Positions 21,836 through 33,109 of a stretch of 64,000 nt of DNA are shown piece by piece (position 1 is the stretch's first letter; every line of letters begins with the position of its first letter). Source of the DNA: Eublepharis macularius (taxonomy: Eukaryota; Chordata; Lepidosauria; Squamata; Eublepharidae); the NCBI RefSeq assembly GCF_028583425.1, contig NC_072790.1:157846397-157910396 (forward strand), written 5' to 3'. A model generated the notes under the pieces. That model saw nothing but the letters and a program-made list of their open reading frames with translations. It did not search any database and was not told where the DNA came from. A program made the translations under genes and the position numbers.

Positions 21836-22521
21836 ACTAAACTATGTAACAAAATTCAAACTAAATTAATGAAGTTCTCAAAATACAGTTGTGTCAATAC
21901 AAAAATGTCTATTCATTTAGAACGTTTTGGAGTGCGTAGAGCTGTGAGCACTTGATAATTTTGAACTTGCTTTATTGGAAAGTAGAAAGTTTATTGTTTT
22001 GGTGGACTACATATCGGCCCCTGAGGAAGTGGACATCTCTGAAACAAGCTGATCAATTCTTGCCGGCCGCTTGTAGGGCAAATAAGGGGGGACCCCCCAT
22101 GGGTTCCTCTTTATCATTACTTCTCCACCTGAAAGATACAAGAACTCACAAGAACTTGACTCATTCACGGGTTTTCGCCGCTTGATTCATCTGTTCTTTG
22201 CTCCCTGCTACACCGGGCAGGGAGAGGAATGGCGTTACCCGGCAGTGTTTCCTTATCTTCATGTGGACTACAGGTCCTTGTTCTCTAGTGTGTTAGACAA
22301 TACTTTGAACAGAGGACTGTGTCTATATTTGAAGACTTTGAGCAATACATACTGTGAGATACAAGTGACGTTATACGGTCTATTCTCTGTATATTGAATG
22401 TAGAAAATGTGTTTAGAGTTGATAGTTCACTTGTTATGAACTGAATAGACATTTTTGTATTGACACAACTGTATTTTGAGAGCTTCATTAATTTATTTCG
22501 AATTTTGTTACATAGTTTAGT
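21836..22521. mobile_element. Element with long (~85 bp) terminal inverted repeats
   Basis: The left end ('actaaactatgtaacaaaat' to 'caaaaatgtctattc', 21836-21918) is the reverse complement of the right end (about 22440-22521). The interior contains 'cccctgaggaagtggacatc' and 'tctgaaacaagctgatc'. Flanking bases 'gatgggc' and 'gggtagc' give no convincing duplication. It sits between the tandem array and the transposase remnant and so appears to be a later insertion. Confidence 0.65.
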
Positions 22522-22529
22522 GGGTAGCA

Positions 22530-23461
22530 TTCCCGGGAACTGAGTTTGTGGTAAGGTAGCCATGATGGCAGCCGCTCCAGAGGTCGGCCGTGAAGTGTAC
22601 GGTATGGCTTTTGGCAGCTGACAGCTCCCTGAGCACCATGTCTCGCACGCATGTCTCGCACCCTTTTCAGTGGCACTGTCCCAGACCCCGAGGGAACAAC
22701 CTCCGCAAGGGCGGCCTGCCTGACCGTTCCGCTTCCACCAGCAGCAGCCTCGGGGCAAAGCTTCTTGCTTGGGGTAGATTCTGGTGACTCTCCCACTGAT
22801 CCCTGGTCAGAAGACCTGGTAGTCGTCTTTCTCCCTCCGCCGGATGTTTCACTGGCCAAGGACGGAGACCATAGTCCGGGTGGTGTGTCTTCAGGTGCCT
22901 ACTCAGGACCGTCAACGACAGGTGCTTCAGGTCATTGCCCCTGCTCACCAGGCCATCGTAGGCACAGCACTGCACCACATGGGAGTCATTCGGAAGGGCC
23001 CAAAAGTGCCTCCATACGGAGAGCTTGAAACGTGGCCCACTAACTGTTCCAGGGGAAGGAGGACAAAGGGTTACAGGTCACGCTGCAGAGCTGGCATTAG
23101 AAGACAGAGTGAGGGGTGGACTGCAGGCAGGGACAGCACTGAGAGTTTGGGATGGGGACGGGATGGATGTTTCATCGAATCCCGACCATTCCTCCATGGA
23201 CCCATGGCCCTCCTCCTCCTCCTCAAAAAGTTTGAGATCCTCTTCCCCCAGCAGCAAGATCTCTTTGGCCTCCTTCACAGCCCCCACAGCTGAATCTTGG
23301 GGAGCAGGAGGTTCTGCTGCCCCTGAGCCCTGCCCAGTACAGTTCCTGCGTGGCAACCAGGACAATCTTTGCACTTCCTCCCACGACCACCCTTGGCCCC
23401 TGTCCGAAGCCTCATTGTGCCAGCAAACAAGAATTAAGGAGGAATGAGAAGGAGACAACAC
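22530..23461 (-). pseudogene. Decayed hAT transposase N-terminus with BED zinc finger
   Basis: Read on the minus strand from 23461 downwards, an acidic N-terminal frame (GEEDLKLFEEEEEGHGSMEE) is followed, after a stop, by a BED-type finger at about 23030-22868. It contains SVWRHFW with the BED aromatic positions, a CC pair in VVQCCAYDGLVSRGNDLKHL (the usual C-x2-C is disturbed to C-C), and LSLTVLSRHLKTHHP carrying the final histidines. A Ser/Thr-rich linker follows (frame 22859-22488). BED fingers anchor hAT transposases to DNA. The RNase H-like catalytic and dimerisation domains are absent. The family call is from motif order. Confidence 0.6.
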
Positions 23462-23806
23462 TGTGAGCCCTCAGCTGAGATGCCTACTGAGCTTGGCCGC
23501 AGGGCCTGGCAGCAGCCCCGGAACCAGAGGGAGGGGGTACAGCCCTAGCCCAGCACTCCCAGAAACCTGACCAGATCAGGCACTGATAGTAATCAGTGTG
23601 AGTCCTCAGCCAAGGTGCCCACTGAGCTTGGCCTCAGGGCCTGGCAGCAGCTCTGGAACCAGAGGGAGGGGGTAGAGCCCTAGCCTGGCACTTCCAGAAA
23701 CCTGAGCAGATCAGGCACTGATAGTAATCAGTGAGAGCCCTCAGCCAAGGTGCCCACTGAGCTTGGCCCCAGGGCCTGGCAGCAGCCCTGGAACCAGAGG
23801 AGATAG
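23462..23806. repeat. Tandem repeat, about 135 bp, 2.6 copies
   Basis: Unit starts are at 23462, 23597 and 23732 ('tg(t/a)gagccctcag'). Each contains 'gagcttggcc.cagggcctgg', 'cagcagc' and 'ccagatcaggcactgatagt'. The third unit ends early at 'ggaaccagagg'. It lies just upstream (in transcription sense) of the minus-strand transposase remnant, where a promoter would be expected. Confidence 0.85.
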
Positions 23807-23984
23807 ATCCCTATCCCACCACACACACAAAAAAATTCAAGCTCCAATGCACTCTCTCTGTCTCTCTCCCAAAATGCTAGCAACAGCTCTCTCCCCTGCT
23901 TGCTGAAACTGAAAGCCAGAGCTTGGAGCACGATTCCTTTTATAACCAGAGGTCCCATAGAGAAAAGCAGGAGGTCAGTGGTTG

Positions 23985-24385
23985 GCAGTCAGAACTGCCT
24001 AACAGTGTTTGCAGGGATGAGATTGGAGTGCCCATGGCTACAAAACACCCCCTCCCTCCCCTGGTCTCTGCTCCCATATAACCAATTGTAACCAATTTGG
24101 AGCTCCACACTTGGAAGGAGCTATGTTGGGCTTTGATTGGGGTTTCCAGGGCAAGAGAAGAAGTGCAGACAGAGTTCAGGCAGTCCCTGCCTCCATTGCC
24201 AAGGGAATTGATTGAAGGTGCCTGACTGTCTGGCTTCACGAACAGCAGACGAACGCAACGAACGAAGCTTGCAACGACCACTTGTTCGTTTACAATGGGG
24301 CCTCACAAATGGCTTGTTTGAAAAACAGCTGATCAGGCTGTTCGTGGGTTTTTTTAGTTCGTATTGCTGTTCATGCCCACCTCTA
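23985..24385. mobile_element. Right half of a hAT-like element
   Basis: Bases 23990-24385 align by eye with the right half of the complete element at 31347-32089. Shared phrases include 'tgcagggatgagattggagt', 'tttccagggc', 'aagggaattgattga' and 'ggtgcctgactgtctggctt', and the terminus 'gttcatgcccacctcta'. The left terminus is missing; the transposase remnant and arrays lie on that side. Confidence 0.75.
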
Positions 24386-24424
24386 CGTATAACTCAAGAA
24401 AAGCTAGTATAGCTTCTAAGTGGG

Positions 24425-24620
24425 AATAATTGTGGTACAGTGTTAAAGTACATGCTTTGCATACAGAAAGTTCCAGGTTCAGTCCCTGGCACCTTCAGTG
24501 AAGGGTCTCGGGCAGCAGACAAAGCTACAAGAACACAGCATCCATTTGCTACATAAACTTCCAATAACTTTGTGATCTGAGAAAGACTGAGGAGGTAAAG
24601 GATGAAGTTGGGAATATCTC
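24425..24620 (+). mobile_element. tRNA-derived SINE
   Basis: A degenerate A-box/B-box pair is visible: 'gtggtacagtgttaaagtac' then 'ggttcagtccctgg'. The body follows the reptile SINE phrase 'ctttgcatacagaaagttcc'. Other copies are at 53844-54030 (+) and 61905-62005 (-). Confidence 0.6.
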
Positions 24621-24679
24621 AGCATTCACATGATAGTAGACTGAGATACTCCAGCTAACAAATAGTTTATTTCCTCCCA

Positions 24680-25075
24680 TATTGTCTACCCTACCAGTTA
24701 AGATCTGCCTCACAAGCCCTGCTCTCTGTGCCCCAGCTTCAGAAATGAGGCTGGTAGCAACCAGAGTCCAGACTTTTTCAGTAGTGGCACCTACCCTTTC
24801 CCTTGATTATTGCCTGATGCCTATATTGCTTTCTTTTCGGTGCTAGACCAAAACATTTCTATTCACCCAGGCTTTTAATTTTAATTTTTCAATAGAATTT
24901 TCTGTCTAAAACAGTGTTCTATTTTAATCTGGAAGTTGTTATTTTAAGCTGTCTGTGGTCTTTTTTATGGTTTATGTTTTTGTGCCAGGCTGGGTTTTTA
25001 ATGCTGGATTTTACTTAATATCTTTTAATGTTTTGTTATTATTATTTTTATTTTTTGTAAGCCACCTCGACCAGG
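24680..25075 (+). mobile_element. L2-type LINE 3' tail
   Basis: The stretch from 'gccccagcttcagaaatgag' to 'ttttgtaagccacctcga' matches the L2/CR1-type 3' end (frame with F-S-V-V-A-P-T-like codons, then an AT-rich tail ending in GTAAGCC-CCT-GA). Confidence 0.55.
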
Positions 25076-25079
25076 CTCC

Positions 25080-27050
25080 TGCAGAGTTAAAGGAACTATG
25101 GTATGAAAATCCCTTCCCTAGAGGACAGTTACTGCCAGTCAAAGTAGAAAATAGTGAAAAAATGACATGGTATGAGGTACTTCATATGTTCACAACTGAA
25201 TTTAGCAAGCAATATTACTTCATTTAGCAGGGAATACCCCGCTTTATCGTGTTATATTAGGAGTTGGTGATTTCTGTCATTCTTCATGACAAATCCAAAA
25301 GCATACCACCATCCATTCATTGTACACTTGAACAGATTTTACTTTTCTGTCCTAATAGAAAAGAAACAGCAAAGACAGAAACTAGGATTATGTATATTTT
25401 TAAAAAAGAAATTAAATTCATAATGTGATAAAACTGAATTCACTGACATCCCACAGCTTCAGTTCCCTAGGGGCAAATGAGTACAATGGTGACCTATCTC
25501 AGAATGCTGGTCAAGTATACACAAAATAAATATTGTAATTTACCTAGTAAATAAGGGCTGGAATCCAACACACCTTAACCTGGGAGAAAGCTGCATTGTA
25601 CATGGTAGGATTTACTTCTGAGTCACCATACCTAGGATGATACAGTGTAGATCCTTTGCTAAAAAAACTCTGTTGCCTTTTAAAAACAGGTATTTTTCTT
25701 TTGCATAAGATTTCGAGCTCTTCAATTACTGTCCCCGTGTTTTGTTTAGTTACTTTTACTATCATCTGACTCATATATACAAAAAGCAGGAACAATCTAG
25801 CCAGAAGTTTAAATAGTTTTAAATACAATTGATTTCCGTGGTGAAAACTTAACATGTAAATCTGCCAGTGAAATTAGTGATACTTAAAAGCGCTTAACTT
25901 TTGATAGCTTGTGCTCAGTATTTATGACCCTCAAATCTCTGATGGTTGTTTTTCCACATCATTCTCAGTTTTGTACATTCCCTAATTATGCATGATTTCC
26001 TTGCATTTCTAGATCTACAATGGAAAATTATGTCTAGGCAAGGGGAAATTGTATTCTGTCAGATATAAGTATTTGGATTTATAAAAGGGAAAGAAGAGGT
26101 AGAGTTGTCAATATGATGCATCCACATACATGAAATGATTGTTGACTGTAAAATCCATGCTTCATGTCTTTATGGCTAGCTGAATGTGTATAACACACTT
26201 TTATTGGTCATAAAACATGTATCGATATGATATTAATAAGTAGGCATTGATTTCTTCTGAGCAGAACACAAGATTTATGAAAGAAGGTACAATTGCATAG
26301 CAAAAAATTAGAACAGGACTTTGTGTCCAATCAATAAAACACTTTGAGATCCAAAGACAAATTCCACTCAAAATCAAATAAAACCAGTGAAATAGTCCCA
26401 CCTGGAAAAACAAATTGCTTTAGGTATGAGTTGAAGTCTGCATTTATCAGGTCATTGTCTGTGAGACAGAACTGTTCTTTGAAATAAAATTAGAATTACT
26501 GACTGTGATTGAATACTAATATAACATAATGAACATCTCATACAGGAGTAGTCGATTGCTTATCCTCTCTGCCTACGGTTTTCTGTTATATGGGTAAAAA
26601 GATGACTTGAACTCCATGGGAGGAAAGTAACTTGGAGACTGAGGTTTGAGTCAATGGAAAAGTAGGGGGAAAGGGTTAACCAGCTCCTTTCTCCTGCTTT
26701 CCTTCTTTTAAAAAATTAAGCTGCTTTGGGTCTCTGTTTGTGAGAAGAGAGATCTAGAAGTATTCCAAACAAAGATGCATGTTAATAAATAAGCATCCCC
26801 CTTTCAAGCAACTTTTCTTTTAACAAAAGCTGTTGGACTTTTCTTATACATTTTTGCATATCAAGTTTAGACCTCATTTAAATGTAATTCTGGCAGGACA
26901 GAAGCATAACTGTTTGAGTTTGAACTTGCTTAGCATGTTATTTAAATCAGGCCTATGGACACAAGGTGGCCATATGTGCGACATTATCATACCAATGCAA
27001 TGTCCATCTGTGCTGATGTTGAACATATAATGACTGAGGGCCCAGTTTCC
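25080..27050. other. Intergenic, AT-rich, no gene seen
   Basis: A short interspersed repeat fragment lies at about 25555-25640 ('ggctggaatccaacacac', 'ggatttacttctgagtca'). The rest shows no recognisable coding or repeat signal. Confidence 0.45.
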
Positions 27051-27053
27051 ATG

Positions 27054-27362
27054 AGTATTTACTTATGGTTGTTGTGGGTTTCCCGGGCTGTATTGCCATG
27101 GTCTTGGTATTGTAGTTCCTGATGTTTTGCCAGCAGCTGTGGCTGGCATCTTCAGAGGTGTAGCACCAAAAGACAGAGATCGCTCAGTGTCACTGAGAGA
27201 TCTCTGTCTTTTGGTGCTACACCTCTGAAGATGCCAGCCACAGCTGCTGGCGAAACGTCAGGAACTACAATACCAAGACCACAGCAATACAGCCCGGAAA
27301 TCCCACAACAACCATCATTCTCCGGCCGTGAAAGCCTTCGACAATACATCAGTATTTACTTA
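27054..27362. mobile_element. Near-perfect fold-back element with 12-bp target duplication (PLE-like?)
   Basis: The element is 27066-27350. The two arms, about 115 bp each, are reverse complements around a centre near 27193. AGTATTTACTTA stands at 27054-27065 and again at 27351-27362. Each arm holds 'ctgaagatgccagccac', 'gctggcgaaacgtcagg' (intact in the right arm, degraded in the left) and 'cagcccgg'. A 12-bp duplication is longer than DNA transposons usually make and fits retrotransposition. It inserted in the A/T tail of the adjacent CORE-SINE. Confidence 0.8.
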
Positions 27363-27596
27363 CTTTCTTACTTGATTTATACCCCACTTTTCTCCCCAGT
27401 GGGACCTAAAGTGGCTGACAACATGTTCTCTTTCTCTGTACATTATCCTCACAACAATCCTGTGAATTTGTTTAGGCTGTGTGTGTGATTGGCCCAAGAT
27501 CATGCAGCAAGCTTCCACGGTAGAGTGGGGATTTGAACCTGGATCTCACAGATCCTAGTCTAACATTCTAACCACTACGCCATGCTGCCTCTCTCC
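27355..27596 (-). mobile_element. CORE-SINE (MIR-like) with full head
   Basis: Read on the minus strand: a tRNA-like head with 'gcgtagtggttagaatg' and 'ggttcaaatccccactct', the core phrase 'gaagcttgctgcatgatctt', then 'gaggataatgtaca' and a tail of 'gtggggtataaatcaag'. The order matches MIR/CORE-SINEs. Confidence 0.75.
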
Positions 27597-27599
27597 ACA

Positions 27600-28455
27600 G
27601 TAGAGTAGGAGAGGTTTGCTTGACATGCCTTTTTGAGAGAACAGATAATGGGCTAAGAAGGAAGGGTTGGCAACTCAATATTATAAAAGGATGAGGTGTC
27701 ACAGAACTGGATCTGACCTGACTTCTTAGTACTCTTCTTGCAGGCAGAGGACGGCCACATGCCATAAACCTCCACTTTGAAGGGACTCTGCCTTCCAAGT
27801 AGATCAGTGCTGTTTCCTAGTCCAAAGCCCAGTTCTTGTACTGGTTATCTGCTGTAGAACAGCAGGATTTGATTCCAGTGACTTCTTAGAGACCAAGGTC
27901 TTTACCGCACAGGGCTTTTTCTGTGGTTTTGCATGCACAGTCAAAATACCCTGATTCAGTCTCCAAACCGCTTCCCAGGATTTATTGCATTATGCACAGA
28001 GAAAGGCTGCATCTGTTGCAGAATCAATCCTTCCCCCTGGCTTTTCTGTATCTTTTTTCCTTGTGTACATACTCCAATGTTTTTGCCCCCAGCAAAGTCA
28101 AACTGGGGCTTTTTTGAAGTGCAGAATGCTTTCTTCAGTGTGAGGCCTGGTCCTGGCCCTGCCTTTTGCCCTCCCCCTCATTCCTGTACATCCTGATTAG
28201 TTGAACAGCAGCCAATCCAATTTTTTTCCTGATTTTTTAAAAATTAAATTGTGACATTGCAATGTGGGGGAAGGGGCCATTCTGCAATAGGGCTCACAAA
28301 AACTCTGCAGGGAACCTTGAATCCTACTTGATATTTTAAAGTTTTCACCCGTGCTCCCTGTACTTTTTAGTCTATTCTTTTTTGGCTTTTCAAAATTTTA
28401 GACAGCAACGTTGCAACTTTGGTGCCTTTAAAAAAAGGTTTAAAAACTCTTTTGG
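27600..28455. other. Intergenic, no gene seen
   Basis: Moderate GC in 27600-28200 with short frames of no known family, then T-rich DNA. Nothing further can be supported. Confidence 0.4.
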
Positions 28456-28459
28456 GTTT

Positions 28460-28565
28460 CCTCAGCCAATCAGCTGAGGAAACTGATGAGTCCTCAGCCA
28501 ATTGGTTAACGAAACTGATGTGATCTCAGCCAATTGGCTCAAGAAACTGAAATATCCTCAAAGCT
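28460..28565 (+). repeat. 32-bp tandem repeat carrying three CCAAT boxes
   Basis: Units start at 28460, 28492 and 28524, with a degenerate fourth at 28556. Each of the first three carries 'cagccaat', with CCAAT cores at 28466, 28498 and 28530. The exact 32-bp period places the boxes about three helical turns apart. The L1 ORF1 remnant starts about 180 bp downstream, so this may be part of that element's promoter. Confidence 0.7.
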
Positions 28566-28742
28566 CATAGAAGAAACGGGGCATTTTTCTAGTGCAGTAA
28601 TGAAAAACAGACGCCACTTCAGTTCAACTCCCTCAAAACGTAGAATTAAAGAATCAAAGCAGCATGAGGCTGGAACTGATGAATAAAATGGATCTGATCC
28701 TCATTGACTGAATACACAGAAAGACTGATGTAAAGTTCACCA

Positions 28743-29160
28743 TGTGGAAGAGGCCTAACAAGATTTACAGAGTAGACCATCAAAGATTAATGCAAAACTA
28801 AAAGATCAAACACAAGAAATCTTAAGTAATAAAAACACGCAAAAGGAAAACGATATATATTTAGAGACAAGGCTCTCCGAATGAGAAAGCAGAACAAAGA
28901 ATTGAAATCTTGGAAACCCAATGCAGAACCAATAGCCTGTGTTTTAGAGGCATTGGTAGAGAAATTTCAGGAACTGATGCAAGACTACTTGAAGATGCAA
29001 GGAGATTTTTCTGATATTGACCAGATATTTAGAGTGAATTCACGATTTGCATTCAAGAACAAACTACCTTGATATATACTAGTTTGCTTCACTTATAAGA
29101 AAACACAAGATGCAATATTTAAGATGCAAAGAGAATCCCCACTTAAAGTAGCTGTAAAAG
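28743..29160 (+). pseudogene. L1 ORF1 remnant
   Basis: One frame gives EQRIEILETQCRTNSLCFRG, the end of the coiled coil and the start of the RRM-like domain. After a frameshift the frame at 28881-29072 gives FSDIDQIFRVNSRFAFKNKL, the D-I-x-x-I-y-R-v-N-S motif, and then TYKKTQDAIFKM of the C-terminal domain. The order is correct for L1 ORF1p, but frames are broken and ORF2 is absent. Confidence 0.65.
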
Positions 29161-29164
29161 AAGT

Positions 29165-31338
29165 GCCAAACAGGAGCTCCTTGTGCCAGGACCAGTGTTT
29201 GGACCTGACACTAGTGTATGTCTTCTGATAGGGGACAGTGTCTGGAGTGTGGGGATGGTCCAAAGATTGTTTTGGGGTGCATCTCCCCCCCAGTTTCTGC
29301 ATGTGCTTTTTTCTTGGGGGTGCCCTACTTTGGAGCTGCTAGCACAAGAACTGGGCTTTGGACCAATAAACAGCACTGGTCCATTTGGAGAACAGAGTCC
29401 CCTGACCATGGGGGTGTATGGCATGTGGTAGTCCAAACTTGATGTTGGGTTACAGAGATTTTCAATTATCCCCATATTTGTAGTTTGGTTTGTGAACAGT
29501 AAATATGAACTGGGAACCAACTTAAGTGTCATGTAATATACTGCAAATAAAGAACGGAGAGCTACAGGAAGAAATGGCAAGAACAGGATAAAGATAAAGA
29601 CTGAAACAAGCTTCCGAGTACTACTCTATTACCAGTGTTATTCTGATCATGTGCGTGATTTGAAAGAAAACTATAAATGTTGGTCATGTAAGCGTGGACT
29701 CAGCGTCAGGGTCGTATGTTCAAAATGGCTGTAACCTGGTCTCTATGGCCACAGACAAGAAGGTAGTTGTCCCCTAAGCCTCATCTAGTAAATGATGTGC
29801 TCCAGAGAGTAGACCGAAAATTAACCTTTTAAACTAGAAATAAGGGCTACGGCTGTGCACAGCACTTATAAACCCACTTATAAGCCACATTATCCTTCTT
29901 ATAGATTTCTGTTCATACATATTTTTGAAGCATAAGCTGAAACAGGGAAATTTGCTTCCCTTAATATTTGCTGATGGCATGGAACTGAAACAGATTGCCA
30001 AATACAGACATCATAAGGTCAGGTGCATTTTACATATGTCAAATCAATACTGGCTTAGAGCAGATAATACTTATCTGTTTTCAGAGTCTTAACTTGATTG
30101 TTGTCTTTTTTATTTCTTACCTGATTATAAAAGGCCATTTGATTCTCCTCTTTATCATTCTGTATCATGAACCTTGTTATTTCAAAACTGGGTGTACCTG
30201 TTTTAACAGCAAGAAACTCACCTATAGAGCAGTCCTCAACAGAAGAACCCTGCTGCATGGGTCTTACCATCATGCCCTTATATCTATAAGATTAACATGG
30301 TAAGAACCAGGTCAGTATTCTGGAATGGCATACTGTCCCAGGGATATGATTGGGGGGGGAAGCCACAGGAAGATTTAAGTAATTATCTTTCATCACGTAA
30401 ATAAAGAATTCCATCTCTCACGAACACTTTCCTACAAACTAACAATCATTCCTTTCAGTATAGTGTGTCAGTATAGTGTGTCAGAAATACTATACTTTCA
30501 AATATAAACATGCACTTTCAAATATCAGCCTTCTGAAATTTTGACAAAGGATAACTGATGCCAGTTTGGAACCATTAAAGGTTAATGAACAACAATAAGA
30601 TTGAAGAGTCTTAGAAGAGCATTTTCATTTTCAGTAATTGCCTCGCTAAAATAAGCTTAAACATTGCTATTTTGATTTTTTAAAACCAAATAATATTTTT
30701 TAGAAAGTTCATGATTCCCCAAAAGACAATCTAAATGCTCTGCGTCTTTGTCTCCAGTAAAAGGCTCCTATAAATCTGGCTAATGTACTTGGAGAGTTAC
30801 CAGAAGATCATATGGTCAGAAGAACTCCAATAAATTATATACACATGTTGCATGCATAGCCCACCAGACCCCACATGGACAGTGAAAGCTGCTTTAATTA
30901 ACTTTCAGGAAGAGCACAGCAACTCCTGGCATGTCCCTACTCTTGACTCCACAGGCATACTGTTACTAAAATTAACATGAAAATTAGATTTGAAATACAT
31001 AACATGACTTAGATTTTGTTCTGGTTTCCATCAGATTTAAATCTGAATACCACTACTGTGGTAAGGGATAACATTAATTCGATTCTACATTACATCATAT
31101 TCTTATGTATGTAATACTTGTATCCATTTAGCAACTGCATTCTAGGCCCAGTTACAGATAAAATTTTATCTTTACTCCTAATTTTTTCAGTGTTCATAGC
31201 CAAAGTACATGCAGTGGTGAGATAGGAATCAAATACAAGCAACTTAGCCAAACCTCCTTACTATCATCTATGCGTTCTAGAAGTTACTCAGGTTCCTGGA
31301 TCAAACCTTTGAATATGGAAGAGTGTCGTATGATGGTG
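29165..31338. other. Intergenic, no gene seen
   Basis: 29165-29575 is moderately GC-rich with overlapping frames on both strands but no recognisable family, and could be part of an unclassified element. A direct repeat 'tcagtatagtgtg' lies at about 30456-30482. The remainder is AT-rich and featureless. Confidence 0.4.
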
Positions 31339-32097
31339 GTTATGAATAGACATGGGCACGAACCAAAAAAAATTAATGAACCAGTGGTTCGTGGTTCAGT
31401 GCTGCTGATGAACCCGAACTAGCAAACCGCAATGAACTTTTCCCATTGCCGAACCGGTTCGAGGTTCGTGGGCGTCCGAAGCCCCTGTTGGAATTAGAGA
31501 GCCCATATTCCCAGGGAGTGTTTAACAAGCTCCCCTCCAGCCATTACCCAAGTTTGGTCAAGATTGCAATAGGGATCTTGGAGTTATACCCTCTCCAATC
31601 CAAGGCCCCCAGGAAACTCCCACTCAATACAATTAGAGCCACCGGTTGACATTGGCCCAGTGTACAAGGGGTTGGCCGTCAGAACTGCCTATCAGGGTTT
31701 GCAGGGATGAGATTGGAGTGCCCATGGCTACAGAACACCCCTCCCCCTCCCTCCCCCGGGTGTCTTCTCCCAGGTTGTAACCACTTTGCAGCTTCATGGT
31801 TGGAAGGAAGACATGCCAATCAAGGTAAGCTGGGCTTCCATTTGGGTTTCCAGGGCGACAGAAGGAGTGCAGACAGAGTTCAGGCATTCCCCCGGCTCCA
31901 TTTCCAAGGGAATTGATTGATGGTGCCTGACTGTCTGGCTTCACGAATCGTGGAAGAACGCACCAAACCAGGCCTCTAACGAACGCTGGTTCGTTGGACT
32001 TGGACGCTCACAAACCGCCGGATCGCGAACAGAAGATTGGGATGTTCGTGGTTTTTTTACGTTCGTAATGCGGTTCGTGCCCATGCCTAGTTATGAA
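31339..32097. mobile_element. Complete non-autonomous hAT element, 743 bp, with 8-bp target duplication
   Basis: The element is 31347-32089. It begins TAGACATGGGCACGAACC and ends GGTTCGTGCCCATGCCTA, which are inverted repeats with one mismatch in the outer 17. GTTATGAA flanks it at 31339-31346 and 32090-32097. The interior has many gttcg/cgaac words near both ends (subterminal repeats, possible transposase sites) and a GC-rich middle shared with 23985-24385. No transposase is encoded. Confidence 0.9.
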
Positions 32098-32099
32098 CA

Positions 32100-32660
32100 A
32101 CAGGCTATGAAAGGAGACTCCAACTTCTGTTGCCCTGGTGTATGGGTGGGGTTCTAGGGAACTGACAGGGCTCATGGGTGCATGGGGAAAGCAGGCACTA
32201 ATGAGGCATTTCAGAGCCAAACTAAAAGTTAACTTTTTAACAAGTTCACCATGGATCCAACATAGCACCTGTGGGGAATGGCTTCTTTAAAAAAAGAAGA
32301 GCCTAAATGGGCTTGAAACTCTGCCATGGGAGGAAGGGCTCCTACCTCACCCAAGCTGTTTTCCTTGACAAAAACGGTGTGTGTGTATCAGGGGACATAT
32401 TTCCCCATTTCTGCTGCTCCACATGGAGTATTCTGTGCATGTGAAACAGCAGAAATGGAGGAACCTCTCCCCTAGGGTGGCCAGTTACGATCAGCAGAGA
32501 TTCTAATTAGCCATTGACTATCTGATAGATACTGCCGGATGAGTGATTTAGCTAGCTCAGTATGTATCTTGTGTGTATACAAGAAAATATTTTTAAACAG
32601 TATATTCATTTTAAAAATCATTTTATTAAACAGATCTTCTGCTTGAAATGTTGAAGAGCT
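32100..32660. other. Intergenic, no gene seen
   Basis: Weak inverted match between 'ttctgctgctccacatgga' and 'tgtgaaacagcagaaatgg' near 32410-32458. Nothing else is supported. Confidence 0.35.
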
Positions 32661-32667
32661 ACAATCA

Positions 32668-32915
32668 AAGTTATTTATTTATTTACTTCATTTATACCCC
32701 ACCTTTTCCCCCAGTGGGGCTCCAAAGTGGCTTACATCATTCTCCTTTCCTGCATTTTATCCTCAGAGAGTCAGAATAACCCTGTGAGGCAGGTGAGGCT
32801 GAGAGTTTGCAACTAGGCCAAGGTCACACAGCAAACTTCCATGGCAGAGTGGCAATTTTAACTTGAGTCACCCAGATCCTGGTCCCATACACTAACCGCT
32901 ACATCATACTGACTG
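32668..32915 (-). mobile_element. CORE-SINE (MIR-like)
   Basis: Minus-strand copy of the family at 27355-27596: tail 'ggggtataaatgaag', core 'gaagtttgctgtgtgacctt', head 'tagcggttagtgtatggg'. Near full length. Confidence 0.75.
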
Positions 32916-33109
32916 AGTTATGCATACTCTAATTCCCTGACATTTTGTGGTTGGCTGTACCTCCTGTGACAGTCATTTTCTGGATGTGTTCAGCATCTTG
33001 TGTCAAATTTCCAAAAGTACCCACAAGCTCAAAAAGGTTCAAGATTCCTGACATACAGTAATGGTCAAATTAACATAGTCATCAATGGTCTCCTAATTTG
33101 CATATGCCA

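Noticed and set aside
23462-23806. CRISPR-like direct repeats
   Set aside because: Whole 135-bp units are tandem, with no repeat-spacer structure, in an animal genome.
28480-28530. CTGATGA followed by GAAAC as a hammerhead core in the 32-bp repeat
   Set aside because: In each unit GAAAC overlaps the next CTGATG, leaving no room for stems I and III, and the segment between does not form a proper stem II.
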